Part shown: one piece after another, positions 26,537 through 35,903 of the stretch
How positions within the stretch are numbered: the stretch's first letter is position 1
Layout: the number at the start of each line of letters is the position of its first letter
Assembly: GCA_002725285.1 (NCBI GenBank)
Contig: PBRC01000046.1
Coordinates: 1 to 36,253 of the forward strand
Length of the DNA stretch: 36,253 nucleotides
From: Gammaproteobacteria bacterium
Lineage (GTDB): Bacteria > Pseudomonadota > Gammaproteobacteria > Pseudomonadales > Azotimanducaceae
Direction of reading: 5' to 3'
Program-made: the position numbers and the translations under genes
Notes under the pieces: generated by a model
The model's database searches: none
Seen by the model: only the letters and a program-made list of their open reading frames with translations
Told to the model about the DNA's origin: nothing

Positions 26537-27718
26537 ATGACAGAGATGACAAGGGAAGAACTGGTTGCAAAGGCTCGTGCACTCGCACCGGGAATCGCCG
26601 AACGAGCGCAGCAGTGTGAAAATCTTCGTCGAGTCCCCGATGAGACTATCGAGGAGTTTAAGCGCGAGGGACTCTTTCGGGTATTCGTACCCACCGAGTA
26701 CGATGGCTATTCCATGGAACTCAAGACAGTCATTGAAACTTCTCGAGAGATCGGGCGTGTCTGCGGAAATAGTGCCTGGTGTCTGGCGATCTGCACACTC
26801 CACAGCCATATCGTAACTGGCTTTCCAGAGGCTGGTGTGAAGAAGGTTTTCGCCAACGGCCCCGATGCTGTGATCTGTGGTGTCTTCATGCCTGGCGGGG
26901 TTGCTACCAGGGTCGACGGGGCATATAGCCTCAAGGGGAGCTGGGATTTTGCCAGCAACAGCGATCATGCCGATTACGCGGTCCTGGCTGCTTTCATTGC
27001 GGATAAACCGGGCGGAGAAACAACCGGTATGGGCAGCTTTCTTATCAAACGGTCAGACTTTTCGCTCGAAGATAACTGGTATGTTTCCGGGCTCGCGGGA
27101 ACGGGCAGCAAGCGTGTTCTGGTTGATGACGTGATAGTCGATCCAGACCTGATGATGCCAACGGTGCTGGATATGGCCGTGACGGGTGATCGCGACACGA
27201 CAGCAAGAGGTCGATTGGCTGATGGCGTTCCGGGATCGTCGATCGCGACGCTGGGTCTGGTGGGTGTTGGTCTGGGTATCGCAACGGGTGCGCTGGAGCG
27301 CTTCAGGGAACGGCTAACAGGTAAATTGAGAGTGGCTACCGAGAAGACGGGGGAACAGCAGATTGGCGCTCAGTTACGCTACGCAGAATCTGCGGCTCAG
27401 GTCGACGCCGCTGAACTGATGGTGATGCGAGATCTGGAGCAGATGATGGATGATGCAACGTCAGGCAGAGTAGCCACGATAGAGCAACGGGGACGCTATC
27501 GACGGGATGCGGCCTGGTGCATCAGAACCTGTACCGAAGCAGTAGCCAGACTCGCCCCGGCGGCCGGTGGACACGCGATATTCCTGGACGATCCTATGCA
27601 ACGTGCGCTTCGCGACAGTCAGGCTCTGGCCTCTCATGTGGTGGCTGACTGGGATACGGCAGGTGAATCCTATTCGCGTGCGATGCTGGGATTACCGAAG
27701 GTAGATCCACTTTGTTGA
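26537..27718 (+). CDS. Acyl-CoA dehydrogenase-fold flavin monooxygenase (class D, HsaA/HpaB-like oxygenase component)
   Basis: ENLRRVPDETIEEFKREGLFRVFVPTEYDGYSMEL; FASNSDHADYAVLAAF; DNWYVSGLAGTGSKRVLVDDVIV; HAIFLDDPMQRALRDSQALASHVVADWDTAGESYSRAMLGL. GTG at 26531 is an alternative start. Confidence 0.85.
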   Translation: MTEMTREELVAKARALAPGIAERAQQCENLRRVPDETIEEFKREGLFRVFVPTEYDGYSMELKTVIETSREIGRVCGNSAWCLAICTLHSHIVTGFPEAGVKKVFANGPDAVICGVFMPGGVATRVDGAYSLKGSWDFASNSDHADYAVLAAFIADKPGGETTGMGSFLIKRSDFSLEDNWYVSGLAGTGSKRVLVDDVIVDPDLMMPTVLDMAVTGDRDTTARGRLADGVPGSSIATLGLVGVGLGIATGALERFRERLTGKLRVATEKTGEQQIGAQLRYAESAAQVDAAELMVMRDLEQMMDDATSGRVATIEQRGRYRRDAAWCIRTCTEAVARLAPAAGGHAIFLDDPMQRALRDSQALASHVVADWDTAGESYSRAMLGLPKVDPLC

Positions 27719-27840
27719 ATGACCGGGTAGCTGATCCTTGCTTGTTAATGACCCTGGCCAATCCATACTTGTTGGTCAGTCATTGTCAGTATCGGTAAAT
27801 ACTAAGAGTCTGCCCTTTGATTGCACTTGTGCATAAGATT

Positions 27841-28404
27841 TTATTCACTCCACCTGTTGGACAGGCGTTGTGCCCACTCATCCGTCCAGGCCCCCATCGA
27901 CTTAAAATCCGGTGTCGACTTATATGATTCCTCGGTTTGCGCCAGTATTTCATCGTCAGAAAGCGACAGATCGAGGGGATCAACGACCGGTTGGCGGACA
28001 TGCCATGGCGTGTCAACAAAACACTCAATATTGTTTCCTTCCGGGTCAGGAAAATATATGGACCAGCCGCGACCGTGTGAAATTGGCATAAATTGAGTAA
28101 CACCGGCGTCCTCTGCCGCAGCCTTCATTTCTCGCAGCTCAGCAAGATTGTTTACATGAAAGGAAATCTGATTGAGTATACCGCCTTCAATCCCTCCATC
28201 CTGGCGACCCTCGACAAGAGCAATCTGATGATGCTCACTGAGATCTGAGCTAAGAAATACAATCTGCGGTTCACCGGGCAGCGGCAACTGGCCACGATCT
28301 GTGACTTCCAGGCTGAGTATTTTGGTGTAGAAATCCTCCATAACCTTCATATCGTGAACATGCAAACCAATATGGCTAAAGTGAATACGTGGTATCTCGC
28401 TCAT
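27841..28404 (-). CDS. VOC family / type I extradiol dioxygenase-like protein
   Basis: RIHFSHIGLHVHDMKVMEDFYTKIL; NQISFHVNNLAELREM; GWSIYFPDPEGNNIECFVDTPWHV (H, H, E metal-site positions). Confidence 0.85.
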   Translation of the reverse strand: MSEIPRIHFSHIGLHVHDMKVMEDFYTKILSLEVTDRGQLPLPGEPQIVFLSSDLSEHHQIALVEGRQDGGIEGGILNQISFHVNNLAELREMKAAAEDAGVTQFMPISHGRGWSIYFPDPEGNNIECFVDTPWHVRQPVVDPLDLSLSDDEILAQTEESYKSTPDFKSMGAWTDEWAQRLSNRWSE

Positions 28405-28650
28405 GGGCCTCACTCCTTTCTCTTTCCATCGGGGTTAGTCGAACATCATCATAACGATGCTGACGACCTGTTCGCAATTAAAAAGGTTTCATCCAGGAAG
28501 GGCAAGAGCCCCCAGGATACGCCCAGTGGTAACTGGCGACAGCCTGATTACATAACACAAGTGATAAGTCTTACAGGTCACTTTTATTTAACAGGAATTG
28601 CTATCTGGGCCAGCCAGTGATCCAATCCCTTTAATCAACAATGAACCAGG

Positions 28651-29439
28651 ATGTATGAAATGACACCAAAAACCGTTCTTGTAACCGGGGGCGCCAGAGG
28701 CATAGGTAAGGGCATCGCAAGGGCGTTTTTAGAGGCCAATCACAGGGTCATGATTGCAGACCTGGGTGATGATACCGAATGGAATTATAATCTTGCTTCA
28801 AGCAGCACGATGAAAGAGACCGTGGATGAACTCAAAGAATTTGGTGAAATAGCCTGCGTCCCTCTCGATGTAACCGACAGATCATCATGCGAAAACGCCG
28901 TTGCAGTAACTTGTGACACCTTTGACGGGCTGGATATTCTGGCCAACAACGCTGGCGTGGTTGCGAGCGGCCCAATAGAGGATTTTGCCGGATCCGACTG
29001 GGACCGTGTTTTCGATGTTAATGTCAAAGGCATATACCACATGATCTCAGCAGCACTGCCATCGTTAAAGACATCAACAGACGCCGCAATTGTCAATACG
29101 GCATCAATTGCGGGTAAGAAAGGCAGTGCAAACCTGTCGGTCTATTGTGCGTCAAAATTTGCTGTGATTGGCTTGACCCAGTCTCTGGCCCTCGAGTTTG
29201 CTCCATCCGGTATCAGGGTGAACGCTCTTTGTCCTGGCATAGTTGGCACTGCAATGTGGCTGGATCATCTGATGGCGAACCAGGGTGAGTCTGCGTTCGA
29301 GCAGCGCATGCAGCAGATGATCCCACTCAGCCGTCCTCAAACTGAGATGGACATGGGAGAAGCGGCTCTGTATCTGGCTACGGCAGCCAACGTCACGGGC
29401 GTTTCACTCTCCGTGGCAGGTGGATTGGAGATGAATTAG
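28651..29439 (+). CDS. Short-chain dehydrogenase/reductase (SDR)
   Basis: [76 protein letters not shown]. Confidence 0.96.
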   Translation: MYEMTPKTVLVTGGARGIGKGIARAFLEANHRVMIADLGDDTEWNYNLASSSTMKETVDELKEFGEIACVPLDVTDRSSCENAVAVTCDTFDGLDILANNAGVVASGPIEDFAGSDWDRVFDVNVKGIYHMISAALPSLKTSTDAAIVNTASIAGKKGSANLSVYCASKFAVIGLTQSLALEFAPSGIRVNALCPGIVGTAMWLDHLMANQGESAFEQRMQQMIPLSRPQTEMDMGEAALYLATAANVTGVSLSVAGGLEMN

Positions 29440-29516
29440 GGTGAATTAACTACTGGCAAAATAGAATGCCGCACCAGATATTATCTGTTAGGTGTGCTTT
29501 AGCAGTTCGTGACCTG

Positions 29517-30317
29517 TTATTCCCCGGAAAATTTGGGTTCTCGTTTCTCATTGAAGGCGGAGACGGCTTCTTTGAAATCCTCACGACCATAAACATAATC
29601 CTGAGCGAAATTTTCAAAATGTCTGGCAGCATAGATGTCGCTTCCAACGCCCAGGTATCCAAGTCGCTTGGTGAGCATCAATGCCGTAGGTGCGTTTTTG
29701 GCAATCTCTGCGGCAAGATCATTGGCCGCCTCCATCAATTCAGCAGCAGGGACCACTTTGTTGACCAGACCGATCTCCAGAGCTTCGTCGGATTCGATAA
29801 AGCGGCTGGTAAACCACAGCTCGAACGCCTTTCCCAGACCAATCAACCTTGGTAGGTAGTAGGTGGAGAATGCCTCGGGGGTCTGTCCCAGTGAGGTGAA
29901 CGGAAGCCTGATCCTGGCCGTATCTGCCATGATTCGAATATCGCACTGCAAGGTGTAGTTGAATCCCACTCCGATCGCAAAACCGTTGATTGCTGCGATC
30001 AGGGGTTGGCGGACGCTTGTCAGATCTGTATTTCCTGCGGGATAGCGAGGCAACTTGTGAGTGATATTGGACTGGCCGCTGGCGTGACTGTCCACTTCAG
30101 CCTGAAAACGCTGCTTGAAATCGGCACCCGCTGAGAAGGCCCGACCATTCCCGGTCAGAATACCGACTCGAATCTCATCATCGTTGCTGACATCCGCTGC
30201 AGCCTCTGCCAGTTCCTGATACATCTGCGGGTTAAAGGAATTGAGTTTCTCAGGGCGATCGAGCGTGATGGTGGCAATCTGTTCTTTTTTCTCCAACTGG
30301 ATAAATTCGTAAGACAT
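29517..30317 (-). CDS. Enoyl-CoA hydratase/isomerase family protein (delta3,delta2-enoyl isomerase-like active site)
   Basis: ITLDRPEKLNSFNPQMYQEL; GNGRAFSAGADFK; QPLIAAINGFAIGVGFNYTLQCDIRI; FTSLGQTPEAFSTYYLPRLIG. Confidence 0.92.
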   Translation of the reverse strand: MSYEFIQLEKKEQIATITLDRPEKLNSFNPQMYQELAEAAADVSNDDEIRVGILTGNGRAFSAGADFKQRFQAEVDSHASGQSNITHKLPRYPAGNTDLTSVRQPLIAAINGFAIGVGFNYTLQCDIRIMADTARIRLPFTSLGQTPEAFSTYYLPRLIGLGKAFELWFTSRFIESDEALEIGLVNKVVPAAELMEAANDLAAEIAKNAPTALMLTKRLGYLGVGSDIYAARHFENFAQDYVYGREDFKEAVSAFNEKREPKFSGE

Positions 30318-30341
30318 GGGTATTCCTTTCTTTTACCATTT

Positions 30342-30358
30342 GGTTACCGATCGGTTAC
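30342..30358. promoter_or_regulatory. Candidate TetR-type operator (ggttACCGATCGGTtac)
   Basis: 10-bp perfect palindrome accgatcggt 28 nt upstream of the ATG of the 29517-30317 crotonase. Confidence 0.35.
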
Positions 30359-30493
30359 ACAAGTATAAGTCCTTGTTGCTTTGCTTGGATAGAAGAACCA
30401 GGGGGTACCTGGCAATACTCTGAGTCATTGCTGTAATCAAGAAACTGCTGCCATGGTTACCCTCTGGTTAGGGCACAGGAGCTGAGCAGTCCC

Positions 30494-31315
30494 TCAACGA
30501 CCCTTGAAATTGGCATCTCGCCTTTCCCGAAATGCCCGCACTCCCTCGCCGAAGTCCTGTGACATGTCCACGAGCGGGATCGCTGTCTCCGACCACGCCA
30601 TCGCGGCGTCGAATTCCATTGCGGAGGTTCTGTAGGCAAGCACCTTACCTATTTTCTGTGCGATAGGTGGCCCCGCTTCAATTTCAAGCGCATAGTCCAT
30701 GAGTTTCTCTTCAAATTCATCAGGCGTCACAAGGAAGTTGGTCAGGCCTGATTCATGGGCTTCTTCAGCGCTCATGAAGCGGCCGGTCATCATCAGGTCC
30801 ATTGCCTTACGCCAGCCGAGGATTTTCGGGATAGACCAGAATCCACCGAGGTCTGCATAGAGCCCACGCCTGACGTAGGCGACCTGATATCGCGCAGCCG
30901 TTGAGCCTACTGCCAGATCGCAGTGGCAGGCAAGATCAAACCCAGCTCCCACAGCCGGTCCGTTGATGCCTGCAATCACGGGTACTTCCAGTCTCTTGAG
31001 GGCAATGTAGGCTTCAACCTCATTACGCATATTGAGCCGTCGGCCTTCGGGATCAGGATGATCATCAACCGGAGCTGGCGCATCGGGATTTGCACCACCC
31101 GTCATATCCATACCTGCACAAAACCCTCGACCGGCGCCGGTAATCACAACGCAGCGGAGTGAACGATCATTGCGGGCATCAACACAGATGTCACGCATTT
31201 CGTGCAGTAAGGGAAAGGTCAGCGCATTCAGTTTTTCTGGTCGATTCAGCGTGATCCAGAGTATGCCATTCTGGTTACCGCGTCGTTCAGTGAGTATCGG
31301 GTGCTCGTCTGCCAT
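30494..31315 (-). CDS. Enoyl-CoA hydratase/isomerase family protein (dienoyl-CoA isomerase-like residues)
   Basis: ITLNRPEKLNALTFPLLHEM; GAGRGFCAGMDMTGG; PAVGAGFDLACHCDLAVGS; RGLYADLGGFWSIPKILG. Confidence 0.92.
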   Translation of the reverse strand: MADEHPILTERRGNQNGILWITLNRPEKLNALTFPLLHEMRDICVDARNDRSLRCVVITGAGRGFCAGMDMTGGANPDAPAPVDDHPDPEGRRLNMRNEVEAYIALKRLEVPVIAGINGPAVGAGFDLACHCDLAVGSTAARYQVAYVRRGLYADLGGFWSIPKILGWRKAMDLMMTGRFMSAEEAHESGLTNFLVTPDEFEEKLMDYALEIEAGPPIAQKIGKVLAYRTSAMEFDAAMAWSETAIPLVDMSQDFGEGVRAFRERRDANFKGR

Positions 31316-31444
31316 GGTATTACCTCATCATTTCTAAGGATCTAGGGAGTAGGGAGGATAACGCAGCTGCAGGGTGTACGATAGGAGGGCGATTTTCGTT
31401 TAGCCGGTAGTGAAGTAACATAGCTGGAAATTTGGAAGTAATCA

Positions 31445-32146
31445 GTGGCCAGAAGCGAATATATCCTGCTCGATGATGTACACCGGACCTACCAGGAGGC
31501 AGGGCGAAGCCACGCCGTATTGAAGGGTCTGTCATTAGCAATGAACAGCGGTGAAATCATTGCGCTGCTGGGTCGGAGCGGTTCAGGCAAATCAACCCTG
31601 CTGAATGTAATCAGCGGCATCGACAAACCGGATCAGGGGCAGGTGGTTGTCAATGGGATTGATTTGACGGCGTTATCTGAACGTGAGTTGACACTGTTTC
31701 GTCGCGAGCATATCGGTTTTATCTATCAGTTCTTCAATCTCATCCCGACGCTGACAGCGCGTGAGAATATTGCGCTTGTACTCGAACTGAATGGATACAG
31801 TCCGACTGCCGTCCGGGAAATATCTCAAACCATGCTGGCGGCTGTAGACCTGTCGCAGGCAGCTGATCGATTTCCAGATCGAATGTCTGGAGGTGAGCAA
31901 CAGCGAGTGGCTATCGCAAGGGCGCTTGCTCATTCGCCAGGGCTTGTTCTGGCCGATGAACTGACAGGTACGCTGGATGCTGAGACAGGTCAGCTTGTAT
32001 TGAAATTATTGCAGAAACTTGTTTCCGATCAGGGTGGCACATTGCTGCTCGTGACCCACAGTCTGGCGGTCGCCAAAACTGCTGATCGTGTCCTCACCCT
32101 TGAGGATGGTCAGCTGGCTGAACAGGAGGGATCTTTTGCCTGGTAG
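31445..32146 (+). CDS. ABC transporter ATP-binding protein (LolD/MacB-like)
   Basis: LLGRSGSGKSTLLNVISGIDKPDQG (Walker A), FIYQFFNLIPTLTARENI, MSGGEQQRVAIARALAHSPGLVLADELTGTLD. Confidence 0.96.
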   Translation: MARSEYILLDDVHRTYQEAGRSHAVLKGLSLAMNSGEIIALLGRSGSGKSTLLNVISGIDKPDQGQVVVNGIDLTALSERELTLFRREHIGFIYQFFNLIPTLTARENIALVLELNGYSPTAVREISQTMLAAVDLSQAADRFPDRMSGGEQQRVAIARALAHSPGLVLADELTGTLDAETGQLVLKLLQKLVSDQGGTLLLVTHSLAVAKTADRVLTLEDGQLAEQEGSFAW

Positions 32147-34649
32147 CTTACCGATTTCGCTTCTTCAGCGCAGCAGCCTGCGTTTCATGGCTCATCACAA
32201 ACGGCAAAGCTGGCTGACGTTCACAGGCATCATGTTGGGCGTTACCATGGTTGTCGCGGTTGACCTGGCCAACAGCAGTGCCCGTCGCGCCTTCGCGCTA
32301 TCGCTCACGTCAGTGGCAGGGAACGTGACACACCAGATAGTAGGTGGTCCGCTGGGAATTGATGAGCATGTCTATTCCCGTATACGAACAGAACTTGCTA
32401 TTCGCAACAGTGCGCCAATGGTTACCGGGGTGGTTCGGATTAAGGGTCAGAATTTCAGATTGATCGGCAGTGATCCGATAAGCGAAGCCACCATTGGTCG
32501 TCATGTGCTTGGCCTTCATCGCGGTGAGTTGAAAGAAGCGTTGCTTAATCCAAATGCCGTGGTTCTGTCCGAGCGGGGTGCAAACAGACTTGAACTTTCG
32601 CTGAATCAGACATTTAGTCTGCAAGTTACAGGCAGAGAGCCTGAGGTCAAACTGGTTGCTACCTTCGCAGCGGATAATCCGGCAGCAACTGAGGGGCTAA
32701 TCTTCACCGATATCGCCAATGCTCAGACATTGCTGCAACGCTGGGGCAGGCTGGACAGAATTGATCTTGTAATCGACAGAGACGATCAACTTCGTTTGGA
32801 AGCCTGGCTGCCAGACGAACTCAAACTGGTCGAAAGTGACAGTCGAAATCAGTCGATGCAACAGATGAGTGATGCATTTCACATCAATCTCACTGCCATG
32901 AGTCTGCTGGCACTTCTGGTGGCGACACTTCTTATATACAACACGATGACACTGTCTGTCATACAAAGACGCCGGACGCTCGGGATCTACCGTACGCTCG
33001 GTGTGAGCCGGGGAGAGATATTCAATCTGGTTTTAAGTGAATCCCTGGCACTGGCGGTAATCGCCAGTGCCGCCGGTCTGGTTGCTGGTCTTTTGCTTGG
33101 ACAGTTGCTTGTCCAGCTGGTGACTAGAACGATCAACGACCTGTATTTCAGTCTGCATGTCAGTGCCTTTTTGATCGACCCATGGTCCCTGTTGAAGGGA
33201 TTCTCACTTGGTATAGTGATGACGCTGATCTCTGCTTTTTTACCAGCCTGGGAGGCTAATCGAACCGAACCCATTGCTGTTCAGCAACGTTCTGCGCTGG
33301 AGGAACAATGGCGCAGTCGCCTGCCATTCTTCGTGACGGTTGGACTTGTCTTCTTGCTGCTCGGAATGCTCCTGGTAAACCGGGAGCATGGTTCACTGCT
33401 AGAGGGATTTGCTGCTCTCACAATGATAGTTATGGGTTTCTGCCTGGTGATACCAAGTATTGTTGTGGTACTGAGTCGAGCAACAATACTGGTCATCGCA
33501 CCCCTGCCGTATCAGATTGTTCGCATCGCGATTCGCGGCATAAGCTCAGGAATAAGTCGGACTGGTCTAGCAGTCGCTGCCTTGACGGTTGCCGTGTCTG
33601 TTACCGTCGGCGTTGGCATCATGGTGGGGAGCTTCCGACATACAGTAGCGGTCTGGCTGGACCAGGCCTTAGTTGGTGATGTCTACATTTCACCCACAGG
33701 TCTGGTCAGTGACGACGCCCTGCGTCGTGTGAAGCAGCAATTGACCGGCGTGGATGGGATAAAACACGTTGTGGGTAGTCGAGTGTTAAATGCTGAATCT
33801 GAATTCGGTCCATTGCGCCTCATGGCGAGAACCTTAACTGATGTTGATACAGGTATGCCCATGAAAGAGGCTGTGCCTGGCGCAGAACAACTATTTCTTG
33901 AAGGGCAAGGTGTGCTGGTCTCGGAACCCCTGGCCTATCACCGGCAGCGTGGTCCGGGAGATACGATATCGCTGCATACCAGCGAAGGTCCGAGGCAGTT
34001 CCCAATTGTTGGTGTGTACTTTGACTACACATCTTCCCAGGGGATGGTTGTCATGCAGCATGAGCTTTACCGTCATTGGTGGAGTGACGACAGCCTTACC
34101 GGACTGACCGTAGTTGGTAAACAGGGAGTGACCGCAGACAAGCTGCTCAGCGAAACCCGGAGAGCTATCGGTTTAGACCTGGAACATTTTACAGTCATTT
34201 CAAACGGAGAAATAAGGCAAGTCGCCCTGAGTGTATTCGACCGTACTTTCGTCATCACTGATGTGATGAGATTACTCGCCATCCTGGTCGCCGCGGTCAG
34301 TGTATTAAGCGCTTTGATCGCGTTACAGCTGGAACGCACACGTGAGTTCGGGATTCTGAGAGCGACAGGTATGACACCTGGTCAGATCAGGTTAATGATT
34401 ATTGTGCAGACATTGCTGATTGGACTGTTCGCGGGTTTGCTGGCGATTCCCCTGGGATTGCTGATGGCCGAGGTTTTAATTGAGGTGATCAATCGTCGTG
34501 CCTTTGGCTGGAGTATGCAGCAGACGCTGCCGGTGGATGTGCTGATTCAGGCAATGGTACTGGCGCTGGGTTCGGCCTTTCTGGCCGGGCTTTACCCGGC
34601 TCACAAGGCAGCGACCATATCGCCATCTATGGCGTTGCGGGAGGAGTAG
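32136..34649 (+). CDS. ABC transporter permease, FtsX/MacB-like (two FtsX domains)
   Basis: TTG at 32136 with aggaggg 5 nt upstream, overlapping the ATPase gene. N-terminal LTFTGIMLGVTMVVAVDLANSSARRAF; YNTMTLSVIQRRRTLGIYRTLGVSRGEIF and LERTREFGILRATGMTPGQIR loops. Confidence 0.9.
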   Translation: MPGSLPISLLQRSSLRFMAHHKRQSWLTFTGIMLGVTMVVAVDLANSSARRAFALSLTSVAGNVTHQIVGGPLGIDEHVYSRIRTELAIRNSAPMVTGVVRIKGQNFRLIGSDPISEATIGRHVLGLHRGELKEALLNPNAVVLSERGANRLELSLNQTFSLQVTGREPEVKLVATFAADNPAATEGLIFTDIANAQTLLQRWGRLDRIDLVIDRDDQLRLEAWLPDELKLVESDSRNQSMQQMSDAFHINLTAMSLLALLVATLLIYNTMTLSVIQRRRTLGIYRTLGVSRGEIFNLVLSESLALAVIASAAGLVAGLLLGQLLVQLVTRTINDLYFSLHVSAFLIDPWSLLKGFSLGIVMTLISAFLPAWEANRTEPIAVQQRSALEEQWRSRLPFFVTVGLVFLLLGMLLVNREHGSLLEGFAALTMIVMGFCLVIPSIVVVLSRATILVIAPLPYQIVRIAIRGISSGISRTGLAVAALTVAVSVTVGVGIMVGSFRHTVAVWLDQALVGDVYISPTGLVSDDALRRVKQQLTGVDGIKHVVGSRVLNAESEFGPLRLMARTLTDVDTGMPMKEAVPGAEQLFLEGQGVLVSEPLAYHRQRGPGDTISLHTSEGPRQFPIVGVYFDYTSSQGMVVMQHELYRHWWSDDSLTGLTVVGKQGVTADKLLSETRRAIGLDLEHFTVISNGEIRQVALSVFDRTFVITDVMRLLAILVAAVSVLSALIALQLERTREFGILRATGMTPGQIRLMIIVQTLLIGLFAGLLAIPLGLLMAEVLIEVINRRAFGWSMQQTLPVDVLIQAMVLALGSAFLAGLYPAHKAATISPSMALREE

Positions 34650-34653
34650 TCCA

Positions 34654-35784
34654 ATGTCCTTTAGATCTGGTTCTCTGCTATTGGCATTTATCGTGTTACT
34701 GCCGGCCTGCGAGGGTAGAGACAGTCAGATCGGGACGCTGGATCTAACGGATATTCTGGGTGGTGAAGCGGCGGAAGGGTTTGAACAGGCCGTTGATATC
34801 AGGCAGTTTCATTTCCCGGGAGATCACGGCTCACATCCGGGGTTTCGGAATGAATGGTGGTATTTCACCGGCAACCTGAATACCGAGGATGATAGGCACT
34901 TCGGTTACCAGATCACTTTTTTTAGAACCTCACTCAAACCAGGCCGTACATCAGATCCGAAATCAAAATGGATGATTCAGGATATCTGGATGGCACATGT
35001 TGCAGTGACCGATATCCAGACTGAAAAGCACTATTCGAAGCAGAGGTTTTCCCGCGGGGGTCCATCGCTTGCAGGGGTCAGTCTGGATCCTGTCAAAATG
35101 TGGCTTGATGACTGGCAGGTCGTTGGACGAGGGAATGATTTTCCATGGCAGGTCTCAGTCAGGACCGATGAGTTTTCACTTCAATTAAGCCTGACTGCAG
35201 CGAAACCACCGGTCTTACAAGGTGATCAGGGGCTGAGCCGGAAGAGCACCGCTCCCGGTAATGCTTCGTACTATTACAGTTATTCAAGATTACATACAAA
35301 AGGAAAGGTGCGGATCGGAAACAGAGATCATGCGGTCACTGGTTCCAGCTGGTTTGATCGTGAATGGAGTACCAGTTCGCTGGATGCCGGGCAAACCGGC
35401 TGGGACTGGTTTTCACTGCAGTTCGAGAGCGGTGAGGATCTGATGTACTACCAGTTGCGCGATAAAAAGGGTTTTGCTGATGGGAACAGTCAGGGCAGTT
35501 GGATTGATGGCATGGGTATCAAAACCAGGATTGAAGAGAATCACATGCAACTTGAGGTGTTAAAAGAATGGCAGACGGCGGCTGGGCAGCAGTACCCGAC
35601 CCGCTGGCAAATGGATTATCTGGACCAGCGCTGGATTATTCAAGCTGCGGTAGAAGATCAGTTTATGGATCTTGCGGTCCCCTACTGGGAAGGCGCGGTC
35701 GAAATCTATGATCCGGAGTCTTTGGATCTGGTGGGTCGAGGTTACCTTGAAATGACCCGTATTAATGCCAGGAGTCGGCGATAA
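34654..35784 (+). CDS. Lipoprotein of the CrtC/AttH lipocalin-like hydrolase family (carotenoid 1,2-hydratase-like)
   Basis: Lipobox LLPAC; FPGDHGSHPGFRNEWWYFTGNL; HAVTGSSWFDREWSTSSLDAGQTGWDWFSLQFESGEDLMYYQLRDKKG. Confidence 0.88.
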   Translation: MSFRSGSLLLAFIVLLPACEGRDSQIGTLDLTDILGGEAAEGFEQAVDIRQFHFPGDHGSHPGFRNEWWYFTGNLNTEDDRHFGYQITFFRTSLKPGRTSDPKSKWMIQDIWMAHVAVTDIQTEKHYSKQRFSRGGPSLAGVSLDPVKMWLDDWQVVGRGNDFPWQVSVRTDEFSLQLSLTAAKPPVLQGDQGLSRKSTAPGNASYYYSYSRLHTKGKVRIGNRDHAVTGSSWFDREWSTSSLDAGQTGWDWFSLQFESGEDLMYYQLRDKKGFADGNSQGSWIDGMGIKTRIEENHMQLEVLKEWQTAAGQQYPTRWQMDYLDQRWIIQAAVEDQFMDLAVPYWEGAVEIYDPESLDLVGRGYLEMTRINARSRR

Positions 35785-35903
35785 AGGGGCCTTCAGGGAC
35801 AGGATTATTCTACGGAAGGTCAAGTTGCGCCAGGTCATTGACACTGGCCAGCAGGTTCTCATACTCTTCTGTTCATGCTTTATCAAGTCCATGCAGTCGA
35901 CGA

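Noticed and set aside
26468-26968. 166-aa minus-strand ORF
   Set aside because: Mostly antisense to the flavin monooxygenase; no motifs.
35830-35860. Short inverted repeat gccag/ctggc before the SPOR-like gene
   Set aside because: 5-bp stem with no U-tract; not a convincing terminator.
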